Shown: positions 24,886 through 35,017, counted from the stretch's first letter. The stretch is 64,000 nt of DNA from Acherontichlamydia pituitae (GCA_019634675.1 JAHCAX010000001.1:744001-808000), one strand, 5' to 3'. Notes: generated by a model from the letters alone, not told the origin. A program made the numbers and translations.

Positions 24886-27800
24886 ATGTTGAATTTTCGA
24901 AAACTCAAGCAAGATTTCTCTTCAAATATTGTCAAAGAAGGGAAGGATCTTTACGACAAGCAAAAGGTTGTTTCCGCAAAACTTTTGCATTTGGATACAA
25001 AGATCATGCGCATCAGCGCTAAAGTCCAAGGGCAATACGACAACTGCTATGAAAGCGAGATTGAGATCGACCGTTTGGAATGCGAGACGATCGACTCAGA
25101 CTGCGACTGTCCTTATAATTATGATTGCCAGCATTTGGCAGCCCTGCTGTTTTATTTAGAGGAGCACATCGATAAGATCTTGGTGACGTTCTCTAAGGAA
25201 AACGACATCAAGCAGATCGGAGAAAAAGCGGGGATCAATAAGGAAGAGCAGAAAAAGCTCCTTGATAAGATTAAGGAAGCGGAAACTAAAGAAGTTCAAA
25301 GGCAAGAAGAGCAGTTCCAAAAGCAGCTGCTCCAAGAGTATGTCATTTCTTCACAGCTCCTTGCGACATCGCCCTTCTTCAAGCCTGAAGAAAAGAATGA
25401 GATCGATCGGGCTGAATTCGCCCTCGTTTTTGCTTCGCTTCCGCCGCAAGATGGGGAGAGCAAAGGGATTGTCGAGTTCCAGATGGCGCTCCGGCTCCCT
25501 TACCGCTCCAAGCCTTTGCACATCACCCATATTAAGCCTTTCATCGAAGCTCTACGGTATGCCGAGCCGATCTTCATCGGCGGCAAACGCTATTGCTTCG
25601 CTGTCCAGTCATTTGATGATTCGCAGCAAGAGATCATGCGTGTGATCAGAGATTTAGCGCAGTGCAACGACAACCCGACGACGGAACGAGCGAGCAGGGT
25701 CGCGCAGATCGACGTTGCTGTATTCGGGATGATCTTGGCGCGTGCCTATGAGAATGCGTTCCAGAATGTCTCTGCAAAGGGTTTTTCAGGGCAAGAGGAC
25801 GACCTGCCGATCCTTCCGGGACTTTATGAAGGTAGCTTGGAGGTCCCGTTAAAGTTCTCTCCAGTGCAGGCCTCTTTGCGTTTCTCCTTGGAGTACATTC
25901 CTCCGCCGACATCGAAGATCTTAGTCAATCCGACCATTCTTCTCGGAGACCAGATCGCAACGCTGGAAGATGTCCGTTTCTTCGAATGCGCCAAGCCTGG
26001 AATGCTGTATAAGAACACTTATTATCGGTTCCAGCCGAATATCAACCGTCTGCATTTGCGCAACTTGCGGCAGATCCGCGATATGACGGTGCCGGAGCCT
26101 TTATTTGGAGCCTTTGTAGAAAATGCGATGCCTCAGATCGCGCGGTATGCGGAAGTGGCCAATCAGCAAGTGATCGAGAATTTTGTGACGCTGCCTTTTG
26201 TCGGAAATGTAGAGGCGGTCTGCGACATTTCCTATCTAGATGGGGAGCTGGATGCCACTTTGCACTTTAATTATGACGGCCACAAGATCCCGTCGATCGC
26301 GACGCAGCTGACCTATGAGGATGTCGCATCGTTCATTACCGAAGAAGGGGTCTTGGCCAGAAACCTGGTTGAAGAGCGGCAGATCATCGATGATCTGTTC
26401 CAGGACTTTATCTTCAATCCCGACACCTGCGTCTATGTCGCTAAATCGGAGAAGAAGATCGTCGAGTTCATGACCGATATCATTCCTCGCAACCAACAGC
26501 GGGTGAAGTTCAACTGTCCTCAGAACCTTCTCGATCAGTTCATCTATGACCAGACACAGTTTATTTTAAGGCTGCGCCACACTGACAGGATCGATATGTA
26601 TGAGATCGACCTTGTTGTCGACGGGGCATTGAAAGGGGTCAGGCTGGACCAGCTTTGGGAGTGCATGGGATCGAAAAAAGCCTTTATCGAACTGGACTCT
26701 CCCCGTTCCAAGGCTAAGAAAGGGGACGGCGCTAAAATTCCTAAAATTCTGGTGCTCGATCTCGACCGGATCTCAGGCGTTGTCCAATTGTTTGATGAGA
26801 TGGGGATCGAGGTCTTGGACGAGCATAAGCTTGAGCGTCCGCTTTGGAGCTTGGCCAACATCGACGCTTCCCAGTTCGAAGGGCTTCCAGTCGAATTTTC
26901 CATGACAGATAAGTTGATGGAGATCCGCAAGCAGATGCTCGGTGAAAAAACGTTGACCTTCTCTGCCGTGCCGTCGGAAGTCAAGGCGACATTGCGCACC
27001 TACCAAGTGGAAGGGGTGAAGTGGCTCGAGCGGCTGCGCATGATGTTCCTCAATGGAATTTTGGCTGACGACATGGGCCTTGGAAAAACGTTGCAGGCGA
27101 TCTGCGCGATGTCCCAGCATATGAAGAAGAAGGGGAGCCATGCGCTGATTGTTTGCCCGACATCCTTGCTATATAACTGGAAAGAGGAGTTTGCCAAGTT
27201 CAATCCGAAGATGAAGGTGACGGTTGTCGACGGGATCCCTTCGAACCGCAAAAGGATCATCGACCAGCTGTCCCAATATGATATTCTGATTACCTCTTAT
27301 ACACTTTTGCAAAAAGATATCGATTCCTACAAAACGACCCAATTTTCTTATGTGATCCTCGATGAGGCCCAGCATATTAAGAACCGGGGAACCCGCAATG
27401 CCAAGTCGGTCAAAATGGTCCAGGCTGAGCACCGGCTGATCTTATCTGGAACGCCTATTGAAAACTCGCTCGACGAGCTGTGGAGCTTGTTCGACTTCCT
27501 CATGCCGAGCTTTTTGGGCACCTACGACCGGTTTGTGGAAAAGTATGTCCGCGTCTCCGGCAAAGAACAGCAAAAAAACCTCGAATACCTGCGCAAGAAG
27601 GTCTCTCCGTTTATCATGCGCCGCATGAAGAGCGATGTGCTCGACGACCTGCCGCCTGTTTCTGAAATCGTCTACCACTGCCAACTTTCCGATGTGCAGC
27701 TGGACCTTTACCGTTCCTACGCAGAATCTGCCCGCGACGAACTTGTCAAGCTGGTCGAGCGCGACGGATTTGACCGCGTCCAGATCCATGTCCTTGCGAC

Positions 27801-28380
27801 GCTGACCCGTTTGAAACAGATCTGCTGCCACCCGGCCATCTTTGCCAAGGAGAAGGCGGAAAGCGGAGATTCGGCAAAATATGAGCTGCTGATGGAGCTT
27901 CTCCAGACATTGATCGAAGGAGGACATAAAACGGTCATCTTCTCTCAATACACCCGGATGCTTCAGATCATGAGGGAGGACTTTGAGAGCAAAGGGATCC
28001 GCTTTGTCTACCTTGACGGCTCAAGCAAGAACCGCCTCGAAGTGGTCAAACAATTTAATGAAGATGCATCGATTCCAGTCTTCTTAGTTTCCCTGAAGGC
28101 CGGCGGTACGGGACTGAACTTAGTTGGCGCCGATACGGTCATCCACTACGATATGTGGTGGAACCCTGCGGTGGAGAGCCAAGCAACCGACCGGGTCCAC
28201 AGGCTAGGTCAAAAGAATTCTGTTTCCGCGTATAAGTTAATTACGTTGAATACAATTGAAGAAAAGATTGCGGAAATGCAGAGGAAGAAAAAAGGATTGG
28301 TCAAGAAAGTCGTAAGTTGCGATGATGAAGCAATAGCAAAGCTCACCTGGGAAGATGTTTTAGAGCTTTTGAAGACTTAA
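24886..28380 (+). CDS. SWI2/SNF2-family helicase with SWIM zinc finger
   Basis: The start chosen at ATG 24886 gives 1164 residues beginning MLNFRKLKQDFSS, a natural N-terminus before the SWIM finger CDCPYNYDCQH (about 76-86); an in-frame start at 24688 would add 66 residues without homology-like features. The C-terminal half holds the Snf2 ATPase: ADDMGLGKTLQ (Walker A), LDEAQHIK (DExx), SGTPIENSLDELW, and the helicase C domain ending in ATDRVHRLGQ. Role: DNA translocase or chromatin-type remodeler conserved in chlamydiae (CT708-like), next to mreB, whose start lies 11 nt downstream, so the two are probably one transcript. Confidence 0.94.
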   Translation: MLNFRKLKQDFSSNIVKEGKDLYDKQKVVSAKLLHLDTKIMRISAKVQGQYDNCYESEIEIDRLECETIDSDCDCPYNYDCQHLAALLFYLEEHIDKILVTFSKENDIKQIGEKAGINKEEQKKLLDKIKEAETKEVQRQEEQFQKQLLQEYVISSQLLATSPFFKPEEKNEIDRAEFALVFASLPPQDGESKGIVEFQMALRLPYRSKPLHITHIKPFIEALRYAEPIFIGGKRYCFAVQSFDDSQQEIMRVIRDLAQCNDNPTTERASRVAQIDVAVFGMILARAYENAFQNVSAKGFSGQEDDLPILPGLYEGSLEVPLKFSPVQASLRFSLEYIPPPTSKILVNPTILLGDQIATLEDVRFFECAKPGMLYKNTYYRFQPNINRLHLRNLRQIRDMTVPEPLFGAFVENAMPQIARYAEVANQQVIENFVTLPFVGNVEAVCDISYLDGELDATLHFNYDGHKIPSIATQLTYEDVASFITEEGVLARNLVEERQIIDDLFQDFIFNPDTCVYVAKSEKKIVEFMTDIIPRNQQRVKFNCPQNLLDQFIYDQTQFILRLRHTDRIDMYEIDLVVDGALKGVRLDQLWECMGSKKAFIELDSPRSKAKKGDGAKIPKILVLDLDRISGVVQLFDEMGIEVLDEHKLERPLWSLANIDASQFEGLPVEFSMTDKLMEIRKQMLGEKTLTFSAVPSEVKATLRTYQVEGVKWLERLRMMFLNGILADDMGLGKTLQAICAMSQHMKKKGSHALIVCPTSLLYNWKEEFAKFNPKMKVTVVDGIPSNRKRIIDQLSQYDILITSYTLLQKDIDSYKTTQFSYVILDEAQHIKNRGTRNAKSVKMVQAEHRLILSGTPIENSLDELWSLFDFLMPSFLGTYDRFVEKYVRVSGKEQQKNLEYLRKKVSPFIMRRMKSDVLDDLPPVSEIVYHCQLSDVQLDLYRSYAESARDELVKLVERDGFDRVQIHVLATLTRLKQICCHPAIFAKEKAESGDSAKYELLMELLQTLIEGGHKTVIFSQYTRMLQIMREDFESKGIRFVYLDGSSKNRLEVVKQFNEDASIPVFLVSLKAGGTGLNLVGADTVIHYDMWWNPAVESQATDRVHRLGQKNSVSAYKLITLNTIEEKIAEMQRKKKGLVKKVVSCDDEAIAKLTWEDVLELLKT

Positions 28381-28391
28381 GATAAGGAAAT

Positions 28392-29489
28392 ATGGCTAGT
28401 TACAATCAAAAGAGCGTGAAAAATTTGGTCGAAAAGTTTGGCCGGGGAGTCCTTGATAAGTTTGGTCAGGTCTCCGGGTTGTTTTCCAACGACATCGGCA
28501 TCGACCTTGGAACAGCCAATACTCTAGTTTATGTCCGAGGCAAAGGGATCGTGTTGGCCGAACCGTCCGTTGTAGCTGTTGACTCTTCTACAAATGAAGT
28601 GCTGGCCGTCGGCCATAAAGCGAAGGCGATGCTGGGCAAAACTCCTCGCCGCATCCTTGCTGTCCGTCCCATGAAAGATGGCGTGATCGCCGATTTTGAA
28701 ATTGCAGAAGGGATGCTTAAGGCCCTTATTAAACAAGTAACGCCTGCCCGCAGCCTATTCCGACCCAAAATTTTAATTGCAGTTCCTTCCGGGATAACTG
28801 GAGTTGAAAAGCGGGCTGTCGAAGACTCAGCTTTGCGCGCCGGAGCTCAAGAGGTCATTTTGATCGAAGAGCCGATGGCGGCGGCGATCGGTGTGGACCT
28901 TCCTGTTCACGAGCCTTCTGCGAACATGATCATCGACATCGGCGGCGGTACAACAGAAATTGCGATCATTTCCTTAGGGGGGATCGTTGAGTCACGCTCG
29001 CTGCGCATAGCCGGTGACGAGTTTGACGAGTGCATTGTGAACTACATGCGCCGCACCTACAATCTCATGATCGGTCCAAGGACTGCAGAAGAGATCAAAA
29101 TGACGATCGGGTCCGCTTATCCATTGGGCGACCATGAACTTGAAATGGAAGTCAGAGGGCGCGACCAGGTCGCAGGCCTTCCAATCACAAAACGGATCAA
29201 CTCCGTTGAAATCCGCGAGTGCCTCGCCGAGCCAATCCAACAAATTGTCGAAAGCGTGAAGCTCGCTTTAGAAAAATGTCCTCCTGAACTTGCAGCAGAC
29301 CTCGTCGAAAGGGGAATGGTGCTTGCAGGGGGAGGTGCGTTAATTAAAGGTCTGGACAAGGCCTTGATCAAAGAAACAGGACTTCCTGTGATCGTGGCTC
29401 CTAATCCTTTACTCGCAGTCTGCATGGGCACTGGAAAGGCCCTTGAATATCTTGACAAGTTTAAGAAACGAAAGTCGATTGCAATCTAA
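28392..29489 (+). CDS. mreB: rod shape-determining protein MreB
   Basis: 365 residues, normal length. Actin-fold phosphate loops GIDLGTANTLVYV and IDIGGGTTEIAIISLGG and adenosine motif VLAGGGALIKGLDK are present. AAGGAA precedes the start. In chlamydiae, which lack FtsZ, MreB directs the division septum and peptidoglycan ring. Positioned as in Chlamydia between the SNF2 helicase and pckA, but an IS element now separates it from pckA. Confidence 0.98.
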   Translation: MASYNQKSVKNLVEKFGRGVLDKFGQVSGLFSNDIGIDLGTANTLVYVRGKGIVLAEPSVVAVDSSTNEVLAVGHKAKAMLGKTPRRILAVRPMKDGVIADFEIAEGMLKALIKQVTPARSLFRPKILIAVPSGITGVEKRAVEDSALRAGAQEVILIEEPMAAAIGVDLPVHEPSANMIIDIGGGTTEIAIISLGGIVESRSLRIAGDEFDECIVNYMRRTYNLMIGPRTAEEIKMTIGSAYPLGDHELEMEVRGRDQVAGLPITKRINSVEIRECLAEPIQQIVESVKLALEKCPPELAADLVERGMVLAGGGALIKGLDKALIKETGLPVIVAPNPLLAVCMGTGKALEYLDKFKKRKSIAI

Positions 29490-29805
29490 AACTCAATGGT
29501 AGAATCTGCCGCTGGGTAAAACCTTTAGAGCCAGTTGTTGATCTAAGCTTCCATCGTAATTTTTGGTCCTTTTAAGCTGTTTTCGACACTAAGAGGAGAG
29601 AAAGATCTCTTAATCGTAGATTGCTCCCCTCATTTAGTCAAAAAATCAGCTTCATACAATCGCCAAATGCGCCGAAGGCTTAAGTTTTGCGGCAAGCTCT
29701 TAGAAACTCAAGTGAATCATGAATAACAGAACCGACCAATTGAAAATTCTTTGGGTGCACGTGTTTTTTTTCAGCTTTTAATTTCGCTTATTTATTATCC
29801 GAAGG
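29490..29805. other. region between mreB and the IS element
   Basis: About 315 bp without a gene. A weak hairpin AAGAG/CTCTT near 29589-29609 could belong to mreB termination. Nothing else recognisable; possibly remnants of the original mreB-pckA spacer. Confidence 0.4.
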
Positions 29806-31041
29806 ACGCGAGAAAACTCAGTCCTTTATGGCTGAGATGAATCGCGTAAAATAGCTAGGTGATCGTTGACACATTCATAGACCAAGATGTAGCATCGATG
29901 CATGTTTGTTCGAAAAACATTTCAATTCAGATTGCGTCCAACGAAAGCCCAAGCCAAATTGCTACAAGCGCAGCTGGATGAATGTCGATGGCTGTACAAC
30001 GAATTGCTCTCGCAAAGGAAAATTGTGCACGAGGAACTGGACGTACCGCTCTCGAAGTATCAGCAACTCATGTTTTTGCCAGTTCTTAAAGAGGACAGAC
30101 CTACTCTGAAAACAGTACATTCTCAAGTCCTGCAAAACATCGTCGATCGCTTGGATAAGTCGTTTCAGGCGTTTTTTCGCAGATGTAAAACAGGAGAGAA
30201 ACCAGGGTTTCCCCGATTTCGGGGAGTCCATCGCTACAATAGCTTTTGCTATCCTCAGAGTGGATTTACTCTGTTGGGCAGAGAAATTTCTCTGTCTAAA
30301 ATTGGCCGCATTCGGGTCAAAATGCACCGTCCCGTCGAAGGAGACATAAAAACCTGCACGATTAAAAAGACGCCATCAGGAGAATGGGATATAACCCTTT
30401 CTTGCGAAGTAAGGACTGTTCCATTAGAGCCGAAGACAGAAGCCGTAGCATTGGATGTTGGAATAGAATCTTTTGCCACTTTTTCGAACGGAGAAAAAAT
30501 TGAAAACCCCAGATTTTTCAAAAAAGGGGAAAAGGCTCTTGCGAAAGTACAGCGTAAACTAAGTAAACTAGAAAAAGGGACTAAAGAACGCGCGAAGGCA
30601 GGGAAGGCCGTAGCCAAAATCCATGCACGGATCAAAAATCAAAGAAAGGATTTTTGCCACAAACAAGCTAAAAAAATTGTCGCTCAATATCAATACATTT
30701 GCGTAGAAGATCTGAATGTCAAAAAGCTGATAGAAGGGTCTTATTTTGCAAAAAGTATAATAGACGCAAGTTGGAATCAGTTTCGTCAGTTCCTCATCTA
30801 CAAAGCGGCAGAAGCTGGTAGGAAATTGGGATTGGTGAACCCTGCTTATACAAGCCAGGTCTGCTCACAATGTGGACATTTGGAGCCGAAGAAATTGGCG
30901 GAAAGAGAGCATAAATGTTCTCGATGTGGGTACACAGCGCATAGGGATTTCAACGCAGCGCAAAATATTTTGGCCCTCGGATTGGATGGCCTGGGAGTAA
31001 TCCCTAGAAGCCTTCGCCTTTAGGCGAGGGAGCAATCACCA
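29806..31041 (+). mobile_element. IS200/IS605-type element carrying tnpB only
   Basis: The left end is marked by a hairpin: ACGCGA (29806-29811) with TCGCGT (29842-29847), enclosing CTCAG/CTGAG. The right end has a stem CCTTCGCC/GGCGAGG around TTTA just after tnpB, typical of the subterminal hairpins of this family. The interior carries one gene, tnpB; no Y1 transposase (tnpA) is present, so mobility would depend on a TnpA in trans. Exact ends are estimated to within about 10 bp. It interrupts the conserved mreB-pckA neighbourhood. Confidence 0.8.
29902..31023 (+). CDS. tnpB: TnpB, RNA-guided endonuclease of IS200/IS605 family
   Basis: 373 residues, full length. RuvC-like triad appears intact: Asp185 in ALDVGIESF, Glu269 in CVEDLNV and Asp349 in HRDFNAAQN. 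A zinc ribbon CSQCG ... CSRCG precedes the last Asp. N-terminus MFVRKTFQFRLRPTKAQ is typical. TnpB uses an RNA derived from the 3' end of its own gene and the right end of the element to cut DNA and favour retention of the element. Here that RNA would end near 31041, with the guide read from the sequence leading into pckA. Confidence 0.95.
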   Translation: MFVRKTFQFRLRPTKAQAKLLQAQLDECRWLYNELLSQRKIVHEELDVPLSKYQQLMFLPVLKEDRPTLKTVHSQVLQNIVDRLDKSFQAFFRRCKTGEKPGFPRFRGVHRYNSFCYPQSGFTLLGREISLSKIGRIRVKMHRPVEGDIKTCTIKKTPSGEWDITLSCEVRTVPLEPKTEAVALDVGIESFATFSNGEKIENPRFFKKGEKALAKVQRKLSKLEKGTKERAKAGKAVAKIHARIKNQRKDFCHKQAKKIVAQYQYICVEDLNVKKLIEGSYFAKSIIDASWNQFRQFLIYKAAEAGRKLGLVNPAYTSQVCSQCGHLEPKKLAEREHKCSRCGYTAHRDFNAAQNILALGLDGLGVIPRSLRL

Positions 31042-31068
31042 ATGCTGCATGTAACTCAAGAGGACGAT

Positions 31069-32904
31069 ATGCCCACTTCTCAGGATTTCTCTAAATGGAC
31101 ATCGAACAAAGAGCTGATCAAATGGCTTCAAGACGCTATCGCCCTTTGCCGTCCGCAAAATATCCATCTATGCGATGGTTCGGAACAAGAATACAATCAA
31201 CTCACGCAAAAGCTTGTCGATGCAGGCGTGTTCGTCCCATTGAACCCTGAAAAACGCCCCAATAGTTTTTGGTGCCGCTCCTCTCCAAACGACGTTGCAA
31301 GGGTCGAAGAAGCGACCTTTATCTGTTCTAGCAAGCAGGAGGATGCAGGGCCTACCAACAACTGGAAAGATCCTAATGAAATGCGCTCCATTTTGTTCAA
31401 ATTGTTCGATGGGTGCATGGAAGGAAGGACGATGTATGTGATCCCCTATTGCATGGGCCCTTTGGATTCTCCGATGAGGCAGATTGGCGTCGAGATCACC
31501 GATTCTCCTTATGTTGTCTGCAACATGCGGATCATGACGCGGATCGGATCGGATGTGATCAAGGCCTTGAAAGATGACTTTTTCGTCCCTTGCATGCATT
31601 CGGTGGGCGTTCCTTTAAAGCCTGGTCAAAAAGACGAGCCGTGGCCATGTCGTGCCGATCAAAAGTACATCGTCCATTTCCCTGAAGAAAAGAGCATCTG
31701 GTCGTTCGGAAGCGGCTACGGCGGAAACGCGCTACTTGGAAAGAAGAGCTTTGCCTTGCGCATCGCTTCTGTAATGGGAAAGGACCAAGGCTGGCTTGCC
31801 GAGCATATGCTCATCATGGGGGTGACCAACCCGGAAGGGGAAAAGAAGTATTTTGCCGCAGCATTTCCGAGCGCATGCGGAAAGACGAACCTTGCGATGC
31901 TGCAGTCCTCTTTGCCTGGATGGAAATTTGAGTGCATTGGCGATGACATCGCTTGGATGCATTTTAGCGAAGATGGAAGATTGTATGCGATCAATCCGGA
32001 AGCTGGTTTTTTCGGCGTTGCTCCAGGAACCTCCATTAAATCAAATCCGTCTGCCATGAAGACAATCGAACGGAACGCTATTTTTACCAATACGGCTCTG
32101 ACTGCCGATGGAGATGTGTGGTGGGAAGGGATGACGTCTGTCCCTCCGGAAGGGATGACCGATTGGAAGGGAAATCCTTGGAACCCTCAATCTGGACAGC
32201 CGGCCGCGCATCCCAATGCCCGGTTTACTGTCGCCGCATCCCAATGCCCTGTGATCGATCCTCGCTGGCAAGATCCGAGCGGCGTGCCGATTTCCGGCAT
32301 TATTTTCGGCGGGCGCCGTTCTACGGTCGTTCCGCTAGTGTACGAATCCTTTGACTGGCAGCATGGTGTTTTCCTAGGAGCTTCCGTCTCTTCAGAAATG
32401 ACAGCAGCGGCAGCAGGGGTAGTTGGGAAATTGCGGCATGATCCTTTTGCCATGCTCCCTTTTTGCGGCTACAACATGGGCGACTACTTTGCCCATTGGT
32501 GCAAGATGTCCCAAGGAAAAGATCCTTCCAAACTGCCACGCTTTTTTTATGTGAACTGGTTCCGTAAAAAAGATGGGCAGTTCATTTGGCCAGGCTTTGG
32601 AGAAAATTCCCGCGTCCTTAAATGGATGTTTGAACGAGTCGACAACAATATCGCTGCGAAGCCGACCGTAATCGGTTTAGTCCCGAAAAAGAAAGACTTC
32701 GACTTGAGCGGTCTTCAGATCGCTATGGACGATGTGAGGGAATTGTTTCATATCGATCTGTCAGCATGGAAAAAAGAGGCTGCCGACTTAAAGCAGTATT
32801 TCATGCAATTTGGCGAGCATCTCTCCCATCAAATTGTGGAAGAGATCCATAACCTTGAACACCGGATTGCAGAAGCTCCATGCGCATTGTTGTCCAACGA
32901 GTAA
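31069..32904 (+). CDS. pckA: phosphoenolpyruvate carboxykinase (GTP)
   Basis: Start at ATG 31069 chosen because AGAGGA lies 4 nt upstream; an upstream in-frame ATG at 31042 would fall at the IS border. 611 residues. P-loop FPSACGKTNLAM (kinase-1a), kinase-2-like ECIGDDIAWM, and GIIFGGRRSTVVPLV mark the GTP-dependent family. Interconverts oxaloacetate and PEP (gluconeogenesis/anaplerosis). The next gene dtd overlaps its 3' end by 25 bp, so they are probably translated together. The promoter region is altered by the upstream IS insertion. Confidence 0.97.
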   Translation: MPTSQDFSKWTSNKELIKWLQDAIALCRPQNIHLCDGSEQEYNQLTQKLVDAGVFVPLNPEKRPNSFWCRSSPNDVARVEEATFICSSKQEDAGPTNNWKDPNEMRSILFKLFDGCMEGRTMYVIPYCMGPLDSPMRQIGVEITDSPYVVCNMRIMTRIGSDVIKALKDDFFVPCMHSVGVPLKPGQKDEPWPCRADQKYIVHFPEEKSIWSFGSGYGGNALLGKKSFALRIASVMGKDQGWLAEHMLIMGVTNPEGEKKYFAAAFPSACGKTNLAMLQSSLPGWKFECIGDDIAWMHFSEDGRLYAINPEAGFFGVAPGTSIKSNPSAMKTIERNAIFTNTALTADGDVWWEGMTSVPPEGMTDWKGNPWNPQSGQPAAHPNARFTVAASQCPVIDPRWQDPSGVPISGIIFGGRRSTVVPLVYESFDWQHGVFLGASVSSEMTAAAAGVVGKLRHDPFAMLPFCGYNMGDYFAHWCKMSQGKDPSKLPRFFYVNWFRKKDGQFIWPGFGENSRVLKWMFERVDNNIAAKPTVIGLVPKKKDFDLSGLQIAMDDVRELFHIDLSAWKKEAADLKQYFMQFGEHLSHQIVEEIHNLEHRIAEAPCALLSNE

Positions 32905-33317
32905 AAGAAGCAAGCGTAACTGTCGATGGAAAGGTCGTCGGCGCGATTGGAAAGGGCGCATTGGTCCTTTTCGGCGTGCATAAAAATGACGACTTTTCCA
33001 AGATCCCTTGGCTTGCAAATAAGTTGATCAATCTAAGGATGTTCCATAATGAGGTGGGAAAGATGGACGCCTCGCTGCTTGACCGGAAAGCGGAGGTTCT
33101 CATTGTTTCCCAATTCACCTTATATGGAAATTGCTGCGAAGGCAGGCGGCCTGACTTTACTCAGGCAGCTCCTGCAGCGCTTGCAGAGCCGATCTATCTG
33201 GAATTTGTGCAAGAGTTGAAGAAGTCGATAGCGCATGTTGCGACGGGAATCTTTGGAGAGCAGATGGAAGTCGCACTCATCAATGATGGCCCCGTCACAT
33301 TGCTAATAGACTCTTAG
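32880..33317 (+). CDS. dtd: D-aminoacyl-tRNA deacylase
   Basis: 145 residues, usual length. MRIVVQRVKEASVTVDG N-terminus, SQFTLYG and DGPVTLLID are the family signatures (the SQFTL and Gly-Pro motifs forming the D-chirality pocket, here GP within NDGPVT). Removes D-amino acids mischarged on tRNA. It starts inside the end of pckA and ends overlapping the convergent ndk stop by 4 bp. Confidence 0.96.
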   Translation: MRIVVQRVKEASVTVDGKVVGAIGKGALVLFGVHKNDDFSKIPWLANKLINLRMFHNEVGKMDASLLDRKAEVLIVSQFTLYGNCCEGRRPDFTQAAPAALAEPIYLEFVQELKKSIAHVATGIFGEQMEVALINDGPVTLLIDS

Positions 33318-33739
33318 CGAGGAAAAATTTCTTGCGGCTTGAAGAAGAACGCGATCTCTTTTTTAGCGTTCTCTGCGCTGTCGGATCCGTGAACTGCGTT
33401 CTTATCGATCGACTTAGCGAAATCAGCGCGGATTGTGCCAGCTTCCGCTTCTTTTGGGTTGGTAGCTCCCATCAGCGATCGGTTTTTCGCGATTGCATCG
33501 TCGCCATGAAGCACCATGACCATGACAGGCCCTTCGATCATGAAAGAGACGAGCTCTTGAAAGAATGGTCTGTGGGCGTGCACAGCGTAAAACGCTTTTG
33601 CTTGTTCAGTGGAAAGATGGACCATCTTTGCTGCGATGACTTTCAGGCCCCCTTTTTCGAAGCGGGAGATGATTGCGCCAATGTTATTCGCTGCAACGGC
33701 ATCAGGTTTTAAAATGGAAAGCGTTTGCTCAGTAGCCAT
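33314..33739 (-). CDS. ndk: nucleoside diphosphate kinase
   Basis: 141 residues. TLSILKPDAV N-terminus and active-site NAVHGSDSAENA with the phosphorylated His. Balances NTP pools by transferring gamma-phosphate. Monocistronic, convergent with dtd. Confidence 0.98.
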   Translation of the reverse strand: MATEQTLSILKPDAVAANNIGAIISRFEKGGLKVIAAKMVHLSTEQAKAFYAVHAHRPFFQELVSFMIEGPVMVMVLHGDDAIAKNRSLMGATNPKEAEAGTIRADFAKSIDKNAVHGSDSAENAKKEIAFFFKPQEIFPR

Positions 33740-33901
33740 GAAAAATTCTCCAAATGTTAGTTCATGAACCGATAATAATGTTATTCGGAAAAGGATTTGA
33801 TTATAGTAGGCGCTTAGATTAAACTCGACGGTAAAATCGTTGATGTTCTGCAGAAGCCTCTTCTAGAGCGTCTGGCTTTCAGTGTAAAATCTTGGTATTC
33901 A

Positions 33902-35017
33902 ATGGCTTACGGAAACTATCCCGACCTTTCTCTTGTCAAACGCGTTCTCGTCGTTAAGATGCGCCACCATGGCGATGTCCTATTGACCTCCCCTGTTTTT
34001 TCCAACTTAAAGCGGGCGATGCCCCAAGCTGAGATCGATGCCTTCGTTTACAAAGATACGCTGCCGATGTTGGAAGGGCACCCGGGCATTTCCCAATTTC
34101 TTCTCTACGACCGGAGTTGGAAAAAACTATCTCCGCTGCGTAAGATCATTAAAGAACTGCTTTTGCTAAAAGACATTCGCAAGGGCAAGTACGATCTCGT
34201 AATCAACTTAACGGAAGGGGACCGGGGCGCCATTGCGGCATGGGTGTCGAAAAGCCGCTACCGGGTCGGATTCGATCCTGGAAAAAAAGGATTGTTCGGG
34301 AAGAAGAGCATCTATACCCATATTGTAAAAAATTGTCCGCATCCGCGCCACACGGTTGAAAAGCAACTGGATGTGCTCCGCAAGATCGGGATCTTTCCAA
34401 CTGGCGAAGAGAAGGATGTCAGCCTTCATATTCCGGCCAACGTTTCGCAGAAAGTCAAAGAGATGCTCTCTCAAGAGGATCTTTCGATCGGGCAGTACGT
34501 TGTTGTCCATCCTGTTTCAAGATGGCGTTTCAAATGCCTCTCCACTCCGCAGGTCGCCCGTTTGATCGCCGCGCTGCATCAAAGGGGGGAGCGAATTATC
34601 CTCACTGCAAGCCCTGATCCGGACGAGCTTCAAATGATTGCAGATATTGTCGGAAAAATTCCTGAGGTCCCTCTTATCAATTATGCAGGAAAAACGGGAC
34701 TTAAAGAACTGTCTGCGCTGATCGCCTTTTCAAAAGCCTTGATCACCGTTGACTCGGTTCCTCTGCATATTGCATCGGCAACCAAAACCCCCGTCGTAGC
34801 CCTCTTCGGCCCCACATCGGATCAGAATTGGGGACCCTGGATGAACCCCCGCGCTAAAGTCGTTGTCCAGCAGTTCTCCTGCCGCCCCTGCTACCAGGAT
34901 GGCTGCGGAGGCAGCAAGATGAGCGATTGCCTCTTTACCATGCCCCAGAGCATGATATTGGAGGCCTTCGACCAAGTAACCGAAAACATAAAACCGCCGT
35001 CGCTTGCTTTAATTTGA
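33902..35017 (+). CDS. glycosyltransferase family 9, lipopolysaccharide heptosyltransferase-like
   Basis: 371 residues. N-terminal KRVLVVKMRHHGDVLLTSPVF is the GT9 nucleotide-sugar/acceptor domain motif, and the C-terminal domain has AFSKALITVDSVPLHIASA and ALFGPTSDQNWGPW as in WaaC/WaaF/WaaQ enzymes. WaaQ-like (heptosyltransferase III) by overall look. It would add a heptose or related sugar to the LPS core on the cytoplasmic face of the inner membrane. The C-terminal CRPCYQDGCGGSKMSDC is Cys-rich, as in several GT9 proteins. Stand-alone gene. Confidence 0.88.
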   Translation: MAYGNYPDLSLVKRVLVVKMRHHGDVLLTSPVFSNLKRAMPQAEIDAFVYKDTLPMLEGHPGISQFLLYDRSWKKLSPLRKIIKELLLLKDIRKGKYDLVINLTEGDRGAIAAWVSKSRYRVGFDPGKKGLFGKKSIYTHIVKNCPHPRHTVEKQLDVLRKIGIFPTGEEKDVSLHIPANVSQKVKEMLSQEDLSIGQYVVVHPVSRWRFKCLSTPQVARLIAALHQRGERIILTASPDPDELQMIADIVGKIPEVPLINYAGKTGLKELSALIAFSKALITVDSVPLHIASATKTPVVALFGPTSDQNWGPWMNPRAKVVVQQFSCRPCYQDGCGGSKMSDCLFTMPQSMILEAFDQVTENIKPPSLALI

